DNA of 64,000 nt from Planctomycetaceae bacterium. GTDB taxonomy: Bacteria > Planctomycetota > Planctomycetia > Pirellulales > Pirellulaceae. Made by a program: the position numbers and the translations under genes. Below, piece after piece: positions 44,937 to 54,693 of the stretch. The notes under the pieces are model-generated. The model ran no database searches, was not told where the DNA came from, and was given only the letters and a program-made list of their open reading frames with translations. The first letter of the stretch is position 1. Every line of letters begins with the position of its first letter. The stretch is taken from assembly GCA_002724245.1 (NCBI GenBank), contig PBOG01000170.1, positions 1 to 64,000 on the forward strand, written 5' to 3'.

Positions 44937-45905
44937 TCATGAAGGTGTCTTTGTGGCGGCAGGTGCAACCGGAGGAGTAGCTCTGCCCTGCCCTTTCGCT
45001 GATTCACTACTTGCAGATTCACCGACAGCGCCAAACCGTACGCGACCTTCAAATCGCTCAATTTGAGGCATGAGGCTGAAAACCAGTTCATCAATTTGAT
45101 GGAACAGCGCCTGAATACGGCCTTCAAAATAGTGTGACAAAATGGCGGCCGGAATCGCAACAGCCAATCCACCCACCGTAGTGACCAGCGCAACATAAAT
45201 TCCCTTCCCCAGAAACTCGGCTTTATCCTGTCCGGGTAGCAACTGGGTCATGTCATGAAACGCTCGGATCATCCCCCAAACAGTGCCAAAGAGACCCAAG
45301 AGTGGCGTCACTGCTGCGGCCATCGTCAACCACCGTACATTCCCGTGCATCCGTTCTGCTTCACGCTGGCTCGCTTCGGTGACGGTATGCTCAACTTCAC
45401 TGTGGGGACGACCGACCTTCAATAACATCGTTCGCACGACCGATGCTGCAGCAGACGGATACTGCTGGCACAATCGATATGCCATGCGTGGATCAAACGC
45501 ACCTTGCGGTCCTCCCAATTTCCCTAGCTCAGCGACCAGCGTCTTCGGCAAAACTCGAGCCCGACGCATACCGATAAATCTCTCAATCGAAATAGTGATC
45601 ACCAGTGCGGACATCACTGCAATGGGCACCATGAGCCAACCACCCTGCAAGATCAACTGCAACAGATTGATACCAGTCTTTCGTTCGACCACCTCAGCTG
45701 CAGAGGCATCCGGTGCCGCAGAGCCAGCGGACTGATCAGCGTTCCCGGGCACGTCCGTCGTCGACGTTTGCTCCTCATCCTGGGCAGAGCCAACCGTGGC
45801 AGGCTCTTGGGCGACAATGTTCGTAAACGCGATCAGGGAGAAAGCAAGAAATGCAGCACAGCAGGAACATCGTATGCCAACCGAACTATCTTGCGCCAAG
45901 CTCAT
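44937..45905 (-). CDS. TolQ/ExbB/MotA-family proton channel protein
   Basis: A 322-residue membrane protein with an N-terminal signal-like helix (about 14-33) and an acidic Ala/Ser/Thr-rich stretch before the first core helix (LILQGGWLMVPIAVMSALVI). The family core follows, with LTMAAAVTPLLGLFGTVWGMIRAF and the segment VALVTTVGGLAVAIPAAILSHYF. It pairs with the TolR/ExbD-like gene. The N-terminal extension with a signal is common in ExbB-like proteins of this kind. The upstream TPR gene and this one are on the same strand with a 151-base gap. Confidence 0.92.
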   Translation of the reverse strand: MSLAQDSSVGIRCSCCAAFLAFSLIAFTNIVAQEPATVGSAQDEEQTSTTDVPGNADQSAGSAAPDASAAEVVERKTGINLLQLILQGGWLMVPIAVMSALVITISIERFIGMRRARVLPKTLVAELGKLGGPQGAFDPRMAYRLCQQYPSAAASVVRTMLLKVGRPHSEVEHTVTEASQREAERMHGNVRWLTMAAAVTPLLGLFGTVWGMIRAFHDMTQLLPGQDKAEFLGKGIYVALVTTVGGLAVAIPAAILSHYFEGRIQALFHQIDELVFSLMPQIERFEGRVRFGAVGESASSESAKGQGRATPPVAPAATKTPS

Positions 45906-46056
45906 GCACTCCCCTTTCGGATATGCGTACTCGCAGCCCCTGCCGACCGCTCGCCAATCGCCAGAAACCGCTGAACACCCACGGACCTTGCATCACTACG
46001 ACAATGCACAAACTGGCTGCTAAAGTGCCATGTCACCTACGATTCCATTCGGTGTA

Positions 46057-49000
46057 TTACAACTTCGCGAGAACCGCCAGTCGCTTCTCTGCCTCAGCCG
46101 CCCAGCGGCTGTCCGTATGCCCGGCCACGACATACTGGTACCACCGTTTCGCATCAGCGAGCAGTTTCGCTTTGCGAGCCGCGTTCTTCTCTCCCTTGAT
46201 TTGCACTTCAGCACAGCGTGCACATTCATATCCAGCTGTGGCCTGTACTTCCTTGATCTCTGGGGGGGCTTTTTCACCACCATAACCAAACATGACACGC
46301 TGATAATGCTTGATCGCCAATTCGTACTTTTTCATCTTGAATTGAATTTCACCCAGCCAAAACCGCGCCTGCGCACCGACGACGGACCGCGACTCACGCG
46401 TTGCCTGTTCAAAGTCAGCAATCGCCGCCGCCGTTTGCCCTAATTCATTGCGAGCCTTCCCACGCTCAAAGCGAGCTTCCGCAAGGTAAGGAGACTTCGG
46501 AAAACGTTCCAGTACGGGAGTCAGCAACTCAACGGCTCTGTCTGTTTGCTTTAATCGGATAGCCGTTTGCCCGGCATGCAGCCTGACCAAGACTTGAATA
46601 ACGTCCGAGATCTGATCCCGCCGGGCCTCAATCGCCTTTACAGCAGATTCAAACAAAGGAAGTGCCTGGTCGTATTGCTGCTGCTTGAAAAAGCATTCCG
46701 CTTCCATAAAACGCGCCTCCGCTACTAGTGGCGTGTCTCGCCCGGATTCAATCTGGGTGCGAAATTGCTGGCGCGCGCTCTCAAAGTCGTCGAGCTTGAA
46801 GTGGGACCAGCCGATCTTATAGGCCACTTGCTCAGCCAACTCTTCGTCAGCCTGGGATTTTTTTGCAGCCAGGTACGAGTCAATCGCCAGCTTATAGGAC
46901 TTCTTTTCGTAATTCGCTTCGGCAAGATGAAAATGAGATTCCGCGGCCATAGAACTTTGGGGGTATGCTTCCACCAATTTGCGAAAACTCGACAACGAGT
47001 CTTCGATCTTCTCCTGAGACTTCTGCGCCCAAGCCAATTCGTACAGTACCCTATCGGCGGCAGAATACTTGGGATCCAACTTCAACAGCTCACCAAAGGT
47101 CTGCTCAGCAACACCATGCTTCTTGAGTGCCACTTCAACCAGCCCCCTCTCATAGAGGGCGTTGACCCTCTGATCTGTTTGGGGCGCAAGTGTCAAGAAC
47201 TGATCCAAATCCCGCAGCGCGGACTCGTATTCCGTCTCCCGACGTAGCGCGATAGCCCTGGCCAAGAGCGAATCCGCCATCAACGAATGTTTCGGGTGCT
47301 GCTCCAACAGGTTTCCGAAACTCGCTACGGCAGCCTTGAAGTCACCTGCCTGCAATTGCGCCCAGCCACGACCATAAATTGCGAATGGCGTAAATTCCGA
47401 CTCTGGCCAGTTCTTGATTACATCCGTGTAGTTCTTGACTGCGGCACCAAAATCGCCCGCAGCATACTCAAATTCTCCCAGTCGGTAATGGGCCTGATCT
47501 CGTAAAGAACTCTCAGGAAAAGCCTTCAACATGCCATGTACCGTCTGGCGTGCCATGTCCAGGTTATCCATACGACGTTCGGTTCGAGCCAGAAACAACA
47601 GCGTCTCATCCGCGCGGCGCCAATTCGGAGACACCTCAACTGACGCTTTCAAAGAGCCTTGCGCTGCTGCAAACTGTTTCAGAAAAAACTGGCTGGCGCC
47701 AATCAGGAAATGCGATTCCGCCCGTTGTTCTTTTTTCGGCAGACTCGCTATTGAATCGGATAGACCAGCAATCACGGCTTCGTAATTTTCACGTCCGTAC
47801 TGGCAAACACCAAGCCGAACCATCCAATCCGCACGGTCCACGTGCTTCGCATACTTTCGCAACAGCATGCCAAACATAGTCTCGGCTGCGGCATATTCTT
47901 GTTGTTGCAACTGCGCCTCTGCTTCGACATAGAGGACATCAGGAAACAGGACATGTTCGGCATAGCGAGCACGAAATACCTTTACTAATTCAGCAAGTCG
48001 TTGATAATCCGCCAAGTCCAATGCAGCAAAAGCAGCGTTATAGTTGGCCTGCGGAGCACTTGCATCCTCCGGATGCGTTTCAACGATGGCCGCATACTGC
48101 TTCAGCGCTAAGACGCGGTGGTCCGCTTGCTCAAATAATGCATCCGCATAATCCATCTTCAAACGCACCAGGAACGCGCTTTCTCCGGCGGTTTTGATAG
48201 CATCACCAGCGAGCTTCGCAGCAGCAGCAAATTCACCTTGGCGAAGATGGATCTGACAAAGCCAATGCGCAGCTTCGGAGGCTTCCTGGTTACCCTGTTC
48301 CCACAACCGCTGGAACGCTTCGCGCGCCTGGTCCAATTGTTCTACACGGTAATAACAACGGCCGGCTCCTAACGTCGCCTGTGCTACGTACTGTGAATCT
48401 GGAAAGCCACCGACAATCTGCTCGTAAATTGTCGCCGCACGTGTCAAATCGTTGCGTTGAATGACACAAAAAGCCTGCCGGTACAATGCGTGGTCGGTCG
48501 AGGAAAACTCCTTGATCCTGGCGACCTTCTCGAACTCAGCTTCCGCACGTTTAAACAGTGAACCTGCCATCTCAGCATCACCACCCTGCTGCGCCAAGAC
48601 ACCCTGCTGTAACAACGTCTCTGCATGCCGCATCTGCACTTCGGAAAACAGTTCATGATCCGCATACTGCCCCATAAATTTCTGGTACGCGTCGCCCGCC
48701 TTGGCATAACGTCCAAGTTCTTCTTGTGTGACACCCAATGCGTACAAGGCGTCACGGGACAACGACGATTCACTGAACCCCTTCAGCAGTGTCGAGTAAG
48801 AGCGAACAGCCGCTTCTTTGTCGTTTAGTCCATACAGCGTTTCCGCCTGAAAAAACAAGGCCTGATCACACTTGGTCCCCTTGCCTGGCGGGTACAGCTT
48901 CAGCATGCGGGCAAATGTATCCTTTGCCTTCGCCAATTGGGCGGACTTCTTGTCGTTCGCCTGACCAAGTGTGTACTGGCACCATCCGAGATTGAGATAG

Positions 49001-49356
49001 GCTTCCTCTGTCAACTCAAACGCCGGGTACCCGTTTACTACCTTTTGAAACGCAGCAGCAGCAGCCTCAAATTTCTTCAATTTGAGGCTACAAATACCCA
49101 GATAGTGCTGCGCTTTCCCCGCCAACGGATCGTCAGGAAAGTTCTTCAAGAACTTGAGCCACTCCGTCTCAGCAATTTCAAATGCCCCGTTGTTCTGAAA
49201 ATTAGCCGCATCACCATAGACGGCAAGTGCTTCAGGCGTTGACTTGGGTTCTTGTTGAACGGCAACCTCTTGGCCACCTGCCGAATCATCTCCTCCCATA
49301 CCAAGGAAAAGAGCGCAGACTGCCAGCAATCCAACTCGCCAAATGTGTTCTTTCAT
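46057..49356 (-). CDS. Large exported TPR-repeat protein
   Basis: A 1099-residue protein of tandem tetratricopeptide repeats over nearly its full length. Signal peptide at the N terminus (MKEHIWRVGLLAVCALFLG); the start at 49356 has AGGTG nine bases upstream, while in-frame GTG 49368 and ATG 49365 are also possible. Repeats resemble YbgF/BamD-type periplasmic TPR, such as AQHYLGICSLKLKKFEAAA and AHYRLGEFEYAAGDFGAAV. The gene precedes TolQ/TolR-like genes, as CpoB/YbgF does in Tol-Pal systems, so it probably links the motor with outer-layer assembly. No catalytic domain is seen. By eye there are more than 20 repeat units, unusually many for YbgF. Confidence 0.88.
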   Translation of the reverse strand: MKEHIWRVGLLAVCALFLGMGGDDSAGGQEVAVQQEPKSTPEALAVYGDAANFQNNGAFEIAETEWLKFLKNFPDDPLAGKAQHYLGICSLKLKKFEAAAAAFQKVVNGYPAFELTEEAYLNLGWCQYTLGQANDKKSAQLAKAKDTFARMLKLYPPGKGTKCDQALFFQAETLYGLNDKEAAVRSYSTLLKGFSESSLSRDALYALGVTQEELGRYAKAGDAYQKFMGQYADHELFSEVQMRHAETLLQQGVLAQQGGDAEMAGSLFKRAEAEFEKVARIKEFSSTDHALYRQAFCVIQRNDLTRAATIYEQIVGGFPDSQYVAQATLGAGRCYYRVEQLDQAREAFQRLWEQGNQEASEAAHWLCQIHLRQGEFAAAAKLAGDAIKTAGESAFLVRLKMDYADALFEQADHRVLALKQYAAIVETHPEDASAPQANYNAAFAALDLADYQRLAELVKVFRARYAEHVLFPDVLYVEAEAQLQQQEYAAAETMFGMLLRKYAKHVDRADWMVRLGVCQYGRENYEAVIAGLSDSIASLPKKEQRAESHFLIGASQFFLKQFAAAQGSLKASVEVSPNWRRADETLLFLARTERRMDNLDMARQTVHGMLKAFPESSLRDQAHYRLGEFEYAAGDFGAAVKNYTDVIKNWPESEFTPFAIYGRGWAQLQAGDFKAAVASFGNLLEQHPKHSLMADSLLARAIALRRETEYESALRDLDQFLTLAPQTDQRVNALYERGLVEVALKKHGVAEQTFGELLKLDPKYSAADRVLYELAWAQKSQEKIEDSLSSFRKLVEAYPQSSMAAESHFHLAEANYEKKSYKLAIDSYLAAKKSQADEELAEQVAYKIGWSHFKLDDFESARQQFRTQIESGRDTPLVAEARFMEAECFFKQQQYDQALPLFESAVKAIEARRDQISDVIQVLVRLHAGQTAIRLKQTDRAVELLTPVLERFPKSPYLAEARFERGKARNELGQTAAAIADFEQATRESRSVVGAQARFWLGEIQFKMKKYELAIKHYQRVMFGYGGEKAPPEIKEVQATAGYECARCAEVQIKGEKNAARKAKLLADAKRWYQYVVAGHTDSRWAAEAEKRLAVLAKL

Positions 49357-49377
49357 CAGATTCATCACCTAAAGAAT

Positions 49378-49614
49378 TTACGATTCGGATACGAGAAATC
49401 TCACCTTGTCACACCACCAGAAGGGTGCCCAAAACTCTGGAGAAATCTCTCGATTCGTCTTCAATTCAAACACCAAATACCGTTTCATTATTGTCGTTTC
49501 GCGAACATTCAACCAGTCAACTTGGCCTGTATTCAGACGCGCAAGAACATGTCTGCAGGCATCACGAACAGAATCACTATTGTATTTCGCCGCGACGGGC
49601 GCAATATTCAACAT
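49378..49614 (-). CDS. Possible small protein upstream of the TPR gene, doubtful
   Basis: A 78-codon frame ending 21 bases before the TPR start. The translation has normal composition, including SVRDACRHVLARLNTGQ and a Trp-rich end (FWAPFWWCDKVRF). No clear ribosome binding site at ATG 49614, and the frame is open further upstream to 49737 with less likely sequence. It could be a true first gene of the TPR operon or chance. Confidence 0.3.
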   Translation of the reverse strand: MLNIAPVAAKYNSDSVRDACRHVLARLNTGQVDWLNVRETTIMKRYLVFELKTNREISPEFWAPFWWCDKVRFLVSES

Positions 49615-50072
49615 GCGAGGGCTGAAAAGTTCCGATATTCGGCAGGAAAGCAACGGGATAGACAGCGCAGCATACCTAATCAGACTGAGGCAGCATCTCC
49701 AGCCACACTCTCCCAGCTGTCTTCTGGCCACATACATTCAGACAATGCGGCCCCCAAAAATCCGTCAAAATCCAGCGAAGAGTAACGCCTCGCGCTATCC
49801 AGGTGATAACGCATCCCCCCAGGTCAACGAAACAAGGACATTCATTGCCGTTGCCGCGCGGCGGGTTGCCCGGTTGAGATGAGCTTGCCCTCATGCCATG
49901 GAACCCTAATACACACAGCCAGCTCCTTACCAAATCTACCAGGACCATCTACCTTGGCTTATCAGGTAGTGCCACCCGGGACGTATACGGGGGATCGTTG
50001 ATCATCTTCCAGAGGTCACCTACGATACGTTTTTGCAGGCCTCGCGATCCACTTCCCTTGTTCACCTGTTCA
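49615..50072. other. Divergent intergenic region
   Basis: About 460 bases between the leftward TPR operon and rightward xseA. It must hold two promoters. Plus-strand frames run into xseA, but the family N terminus starts only at 50073. Nothing else was recognised. Confidence 0.5.
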
Positions 50073-51317
50073 ATGACTGACACGCAAACTGGCAACACAG
50101 ATACATTCCTGAGCGTTTCCCAGTTAAACGAACAAATCAAGGAGACACTAAAGGACCGTTTCTCCCAAGTGCGCGTCGTGGGTGAAGTTTCAGACGTCAA
50201 ACGGCCTCCGTCAGGCCATGTCTATCTGACCTTAAAAGATCAGGACGCCAGGATCCGCGCCGTAATTTGGAGAGGGACCGCACAACGTTTCACTTTTGAT
50301 TTCCCTGAAGGCCAGGAAGTCCTTTGTACCGGTGCTGTCGACGTTTATCCGCCACGTGGCGACTACCAGTTGATCATTCGTCAAATGGAACCAATCGGTG
50401 CCGGAGTCCTGCAAATGCGACTTCGGCAGCTTCAGGAACAACTGGCCGCCGAGGGGCTCTTTGACGCAGAACGCAAAGTCAACCTGCCCGCGTTTCCTCG
50501 ACAAATCGCATTTGTAACCAGTCCCACGGGCGCTGCCATACGAGATTTTCTGGAAGTCGCGCAGCAGCGTTGGAAGGGCATTCACGTCACGGTGATCCCG
50601 TCCCGTGTTCAAGGCCAGGGAGCCGCAGAAGAAATTGCCGCTGGGATCGCAGCAGCCGAGCAACTTTGCCCCCTTCCCGATGCGTTAATCGTAGGGCGAG
50701 GTGGAGGCAGCCAGGAGGATCTCTGGTGTTTCAATGACGAACTGGTAGTACGCGCGATTGCGGCATGCAAGATTCCGGTGGTTTCCGCAGTCGGTCATGA
50801 AATCGATGTAACTCTCTCCGATCTAGCCGCTGATTTACGCGCGTTAACCCCAACTGCAGCTGGCGACATCGTCGCTTCATCGAAGCAACTAATGTCGGAC
50901 CTTGATGCACTCAAACACCGGCTCATCGGAGGGCTACGGACCACGACTGCAAACGCGCGCCGCGAACTGGGACGTTGTTCCGAAGCGAATATATTTCGCT
51001 ACCCATTCACGCAAGTCAAAGAACTTTCCCGATACCTCGATGACCTGGCGATGCGCGGCACCCACGCGCTCAGAAACTGCCATCGCCAATCCCAAGAACG
51101 CATTACTGGGATTGCAGGAAAACTGGAGAGCCTCAGTCCACTTGCAGTCCTGGCTCGCGGATACAGTGTCACACAAACAGAACACGGTCAAATCCTCACC
51201 AATCCAGAGCACCTGGAGATAGCGGACCGCATTCATACACGATTAGCGGACGGCACTCTGGTAAGCCGTGTCGAGAGTATTGAAACCCCTCCTTACACGG
51301 ATCCACATCAAACCTAG
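50073..51317 (+). CDS. xseA: Exodeoxyribonuclease VII large subunit
   Basis: A 414-residue XseA. The N-terminal OB-fold reads VSQLNEQIKETLKDRFSQV, VRVVGEVSDVKRPPSGHVYLTLKD. The catalytic part has SPTGAAIRDFLEVAQQRW and the segment GRGGGSQEDLWCFNDE, with VSAVGHEIDVTLSD. The C-terminal helical part is coiled-coil-like and binds XseB. The enzyme degrades single-stranded DNA. The start ATG 50073 (MTDTQTG) was chosen by homology of the N terminus. xseB follows 60 bases later. Confidence 0.96.
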   Translation: MTDTQTGNTDTFLSVSQLNEQIKETLKDRFSQVRVVGEVSDVKRPPSGHVYLTLKDQDARIRAVIWRGTAQRFTFDFPEGQEVLCTGAVDVYPPRGDYQLIIRQMEPIGAGVLQMRLRQLQEQLAAEGLFDAERKVNLPAFPRQIAFVTSPTGAAIRDFLEVAQQRWKGIHVTVIPSRVQGQGAAEEIAAGIAAAEQLCPLPDALIVGRGGGSQEDLWCFNDELVVRAIAACKIPVVSAVGHEIDVTLSDLAADLRALTPTAAGDIVASSKQLMSDLDALKHRLIGGLRTTTANARRELGRCSEANIFRYPFTQVKELSRYLDDLAMRGTHALRNCHRQSQERITGIAGKLESLSPLAVLARGYSVTQTEHGQILTNPEHLEIADRIHTRLADGTLVSRVESIETPPYTDPHQT

Positions 51318-51377
51318 CGGGTGCTAACCTGCGCAGATCAGTTGGTATGGATTCCGCCGAAAAGGATCTTCCCCAGA

Positions 51378-51737
51378 ATGGCAAAACCAAAAAAATCAAA
51401 AGCGACAACAACGTTCGAAGAAGCGTTGGAAGATCTGAGAACGATTGTCCACGAGCTCGAAACCGGGCAATTGGGCCTGAGTGAGTCTCTGGATCGTTAT
51501 GAATCAGGAATCAAAGGATTGAAACAATGTCACCAGATTCTGGAGGAAACCGAACGGAAAATCGAACTCCTCTCTGGATTCGACGCGGAGGGCAACCCTG
51601 TCAAACAACCATTCGATGAATCGGAGCAACCAACCGAAAAAGAGAAAAAAAAGAGATCTCCTCGCCGCAAGAACAAGAAACCTTCAACGCAATCTACAGA
51701 TGCAGACGAAGTAGACGACTCCGGCACACTCTTCTAA
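51378..51737 (+). CDS. xseB: Exodeoxyribonuclease VII small subunit
   Basis: A 119-residue XseB. The family core is at 11-70: FEEALEDLRTIVHELETGQL, LSESLDRYESGIKGLKQC. Several copies wrap the XseA coiled coil. It has a long Lys/Arg-rich and then acidic tail (about 80-119) beyond the usual length of near 80, which may be disordered. Start ATG 51378 (MAKPKK) is chosen over 51321. The gene lies between xseA and ispA, an order close to that of the E. coli xseB-ispA-dxs operon. Confidence 0.94.
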   Translation: MAKPKKSKATTTFEEALEDLRTIVHELETGQLGLSESLDRYESGIKGLKQCHQILEETERKIELLSGFDAEGNPVKQPFDESEQPTEKEKKKRSPRRKNKKPSTQSTDADEVDDSGTLF

Positions 51738-51806
51738 AATGGTGAAGCGATCTGTCTCGCTTTCAATCCTGACGTTGTGTTAAATCACTGTGTAATAAAC
51801 ACTTCC

Positions 51807-52703
51807 ATGCACGACATCGTCTCAGATGCCATCTCTCCGCAGCTCGAACAACTGCGCGCGGAAGTGGATGTATCGCTCGATCGATACACAGAATTCAGCG
51901 ATGACTGTCCTGAGAAACTGCGCTTGGCAATGCGCTATAGTTTGTTGGCACCAGGCAAACGTCTGCGACCATGCCTGGTGTTATTGGCCAGCGAAGCTTG
52001 CGGCCAACATCACGCACCCGCATTACCCGCCGCTTGCGCTGTTGAAATGGTTCACGCCTATTCATTAATCCATGACGACTTGCCCGCGATGGATGACGAT
52101 GACATCCGCCGTGGACAACCTACCTGTCACAAACAATTCGACGAAGCAACCGCGATACTGGCTGGCGACGCACTGCTGGCGTTAGCTTTTCAAGTAATCG
52201 CTCAAGACCTGCCCTCGCCAATTACCGCAGTTCGTTGCCTTCACGAACTGGCGTTGACGGCAGGAGCCTGTAGTTTGGTGGGTGGCCAGATGGCGGACTT
52301 GACAGCTGAATTCAGTAATTTGGACGCCGAAGACTTGGCGGCAATTCACCGCCGTAAAACAGGCGCCATGTTTCGTGTCTCTTTACGCCTCGGTGGGATA
52401 ATTGCCGAAGCACCAGCCGAACACATCGATGCACTAGATACGTATGGAGAAAAGCTGGGATTGGCGTTCCAGATCACTGATGATCTACTCGATGTTGATG
52501 GTGACGAAGCGGCTGTCGGCAAACGTGTCGGGAAAGATGCCGACCAGGGAAAACTAACTTACCCTGGTTTATTGGGAGTCGCAGAAAGTCGAAAGCGCGC
52601 CGCAACGCTAGTCGGAGAAGCATGCGACGTGATTGGCAACCTCGGCGAATCTGCTACGCCACTTAATCACCTAGCCCGTTTTGTATTGGCAAGGAATCAA
52701 TAG
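51807..52703 (+). CDS. ispA: Polyprenyl synthetase (farnesyl/geranylgeranyl diphosphate synthase)
   Basis: A 298-residue trans-prenyl transferase that joins isopentenyl diphosphate to allylic diphosphates. First Asp-rich motif DDLPAMDDDD, second DDLLDVDGD. Other family blocks are PGKRLRPCLVLLA, GGQMADLTAE and IHRRKTGAMF. Length and the region before the first motif fit an FPP/GGPP synthase; chain length is not certain. The start ATG 51807 (MHDIVSD) is preferred. dxs begins two bases after its stop codon, so the two isoprenoid genes are coupled. Confidence 0.93.
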   Translation: MHDIVSDAISPQLEQLRAEVDVSLDRYTEFSDDCPEKLRLAMRYSLLAPGKRLRPCLVLLASEACGQHHAPALPAACAVEMVHAYSLIHDDLPAMDDDDIRRGQPTCHKQFDEATAILAGDALLALAFQVIAQDLPSPITAVRCLHELALTAGACSLVGGQMADLTAEFSNLDAEDLAAIHRRKTGAMFRVSLRLGGIIAEAPAEHIDALDTYGEKLGLAFQITDDLLDVDGDEAAVGKRVGKDADQGKLTYPGLLGVAESRKRAATLVGEACDVIGNLGESATPLNHLARFVLARNQ

Positions 52704-52705
52704 CC

Positions 52706-54598
52706 ATGCATCCGCTCTTGTCAAAGATCGAAACATCGCACGATCTGCATGACATGACTGTCGATCAACTCGAACAAGTCGCGAGCGAAATACGCGACGT
52801 ACTGTGTAATCTTCTCAATACACGCACGGCCCATTTCGCTTCTAACCTTGGCGTTGTTGAACTTTGCCTGGCACTACACAGTGTCTATGATTTTCCGCGC
52901 GATCGGCTGATCTGGGATACCGGTCACCAAATCTATCCGCACAAACTTGTCACGGGAAGATACCACCAATTCAACTCGATGCGCACAAAGGGGGGGTTGA
53001 TGGGCTACCCCAATCCCCACGAAAGCGAATTCGATCTCTTCATGACAGGGCATGCTGGTTGTAGCGTCTCCACAATGCTTGGAATCAAGACGGGCGACGA
53101 CCTGCAGAATACAACCTCTGAGCAACGCGCCGTAGCTGTCATCGGCGATGGAGCTTTCCCGTCGGGCATTGTGTTTGAAGCAATGAACAATCTTGGGGGG
53201 CTCCAAAAAAACCTGCTGATGGTGCTGAACGATAACAAGATGTCGATCTGCCCACGAGTTGGAGGCCTCGCGAGTTATCTGGATCGCCTGCGCACCGCTC
53301 CTTTTTACACCGGGTTGAAGAGCGAGGCAGTCAAGATATTGAACCACGTACCATTGCTCGGTGACCCCGTTGAACGCCTGTTGTCACAAATCAAGGAAGG
53401 CATCAAGGCTGGCTTGCACGGCGGCATGCTCTTTGAGGAATTAGGCTTCCGTTACATCGGTCCCATCGATGGGCACAACATCCGACTTCTGCGCAAGTAC
53501 CTGCGAATGGTGCAAGATCTGGATGGGCCCATTTTGCTTCATGTCGTGACCGAAAAAGGGCATGGATTCGAACCGGCTCAACAAGACCCTGTTTTCTTCC
53601 ACACACCACCAGCCTTTCAAACCACGACGTCCCCTCCCAATAACGTTGTCACTTCCGCAGCTAAACCATTTACACATTACGCAGCCAGTGCCATCCACTC
53701 GATAATGGGCCAGGACAAACGAGTGACAGTGATTACGGCTGCCATGTGCCAGGGAAACAAGTTGGAACCAGTTCGTGACGACTTTCCTGACCGGTTCTTT
53801 GACACCGGAATCTGTGAGGCGCACGCGATCGCGTTTGCGGCCGGACAAGCGAAAACAGGGCTTCGGCCGATTGCAACCATTTACAGCACTTTCCTGCAGC
53901 GCGCTTACGATCAAATTTTCCAGGAAGTCGCGTTACAGAACCTCCCTGTAATCTTTATGCTGGATCGCGCTGGCCTAACAGCACCCGACGGCCCCACGCA
54001 CCACGGCTTGTACGACCTGGGATATCTGCGACTGTTTCCGAACATGGTAGTAATGGCACCTGGAGACGCCCAGGACGTCGCGCCTATGTTAGCTTTCGCG
54101 CTGCAACAAAACGCGCCTTGCGCAATCCGTTACCCCAAAACGACAGCACCTTCTATACAACGCGAAATCGCCCCAATCGAACTTGGGCGCAGTGAAGTCT
54201 TGCGCTGGGGTACTGATGGCATGTTGCTCTGCTGCGGCAATCCACTACCAGACTGCATTGCTGCTGCCGACGCACTTCAACAAGAGGGAATTGAAATTGG
54301 TGTGATCAATGCGCGTTTCGTGAAGCCCATCGACGTCGAAATGGTTAGACGTGTCTTCACTGAATGCGGTTTTGTGATAACCGTGGAAGAGGCTGCGCTC
54401 ATGGGCGGATTCGGCAGCGCTGTTCTAGAAACCGCGTCCAACGCAGGATTGGATACCCGCCATTTACAACGGCTGGGCATCCCAGACAAGTACATTGAAC
54501 ACGGCGACCGCGGGGAACTCCTGGCTGACCTTGATCTCGATCAAGAGGGAATCTCCCGCACCTGCCGTAAAATGCTCAGCCAAATGCGAGTTTCTTGA
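52706..54598 (+). CDS. dxs: 1-deoxy-D-xylulose-5-phosphate synthase
   Basis: A 630-residue ThDP enzyme, first step of the MEP isoprenoid pathway: pyruvate and glyceraldehyde 3-phosphate to DXP. Motifs: ASNLGVVELCLALH, WDTGHQIYPHK, TGHAGCSVSTMLG, the ThDP motif GDGAFPSG followed by VLNDNKMSI, and a transketolase C half with FDTGICEAHAIAFAAG and DRAGLTAPDGPTHHG. Classical DXS has GHxSTSIS where this has GHAGCSVST, a mild variation. It follows ispA by two bases. Cytosolic. Confidence 0.96.
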   Translation: MHPLLSKIETSHDLHDMTVDQLEQVASEIRDVLCNLLNTRTAHFASNLGVVELCLALHSVYDFPRDRLIWDTGHQIYPHKLVTGRYHQFNSMRTKGGLMGYPNPHESEFDLFMTGHAGCSVSTMLGIKTGDDLQNTTSEQRAVAVIGDGAFPSGIVFEAMNNLGGLQKNLLMVLNDNKMSICPRVGGLASYLDRLRTAPFYTGLKSEAVKILNHVPLLGDPVERLLSQIKEGIKAGLHGGMLFEELGFRYIGPIDGHNIRLLRKYLRMVQDLDGPILLHVVTEKGHGFEPAQQDPVFFHTPPAFQTTTSPPNNVVTSAAKPFTHYAASAIHSIMGQDKRVTVITAAMCQGNKLEPVRDDFPDRFFDTGICEAHAIAFAAGQAKTGLRPIATIYSTFLQRAYDQIFQEVALQNLPVIFMLDRAGLTAPDGPTHHGLYDLGYLRLFPNMVVMAPGDAQDVAPMLAFALQQNAPCAIRYPKTTAPSIQREIAPIELGRSEVLRWGTDGMLLCCGNPLPDCIAAADALQQEGIEIGVINARFVKPIDVEMVRRVFTECGFVITVEEAALMGGFGSAVLETASNAGLDTRHLQRLGIPDKYIEHGDRGELLADLDLDQEGISRTCRKMLSQMRVS

Positions 54599-54693
54599 GA
54601 CGTGTCGCAGCCAGAGCGCTGAAACCAGAGCAGGGCCAAATCTTGCGCACACCCGTTTAACAATGCGCCGCTTGGCAACACAACACTACCTGG

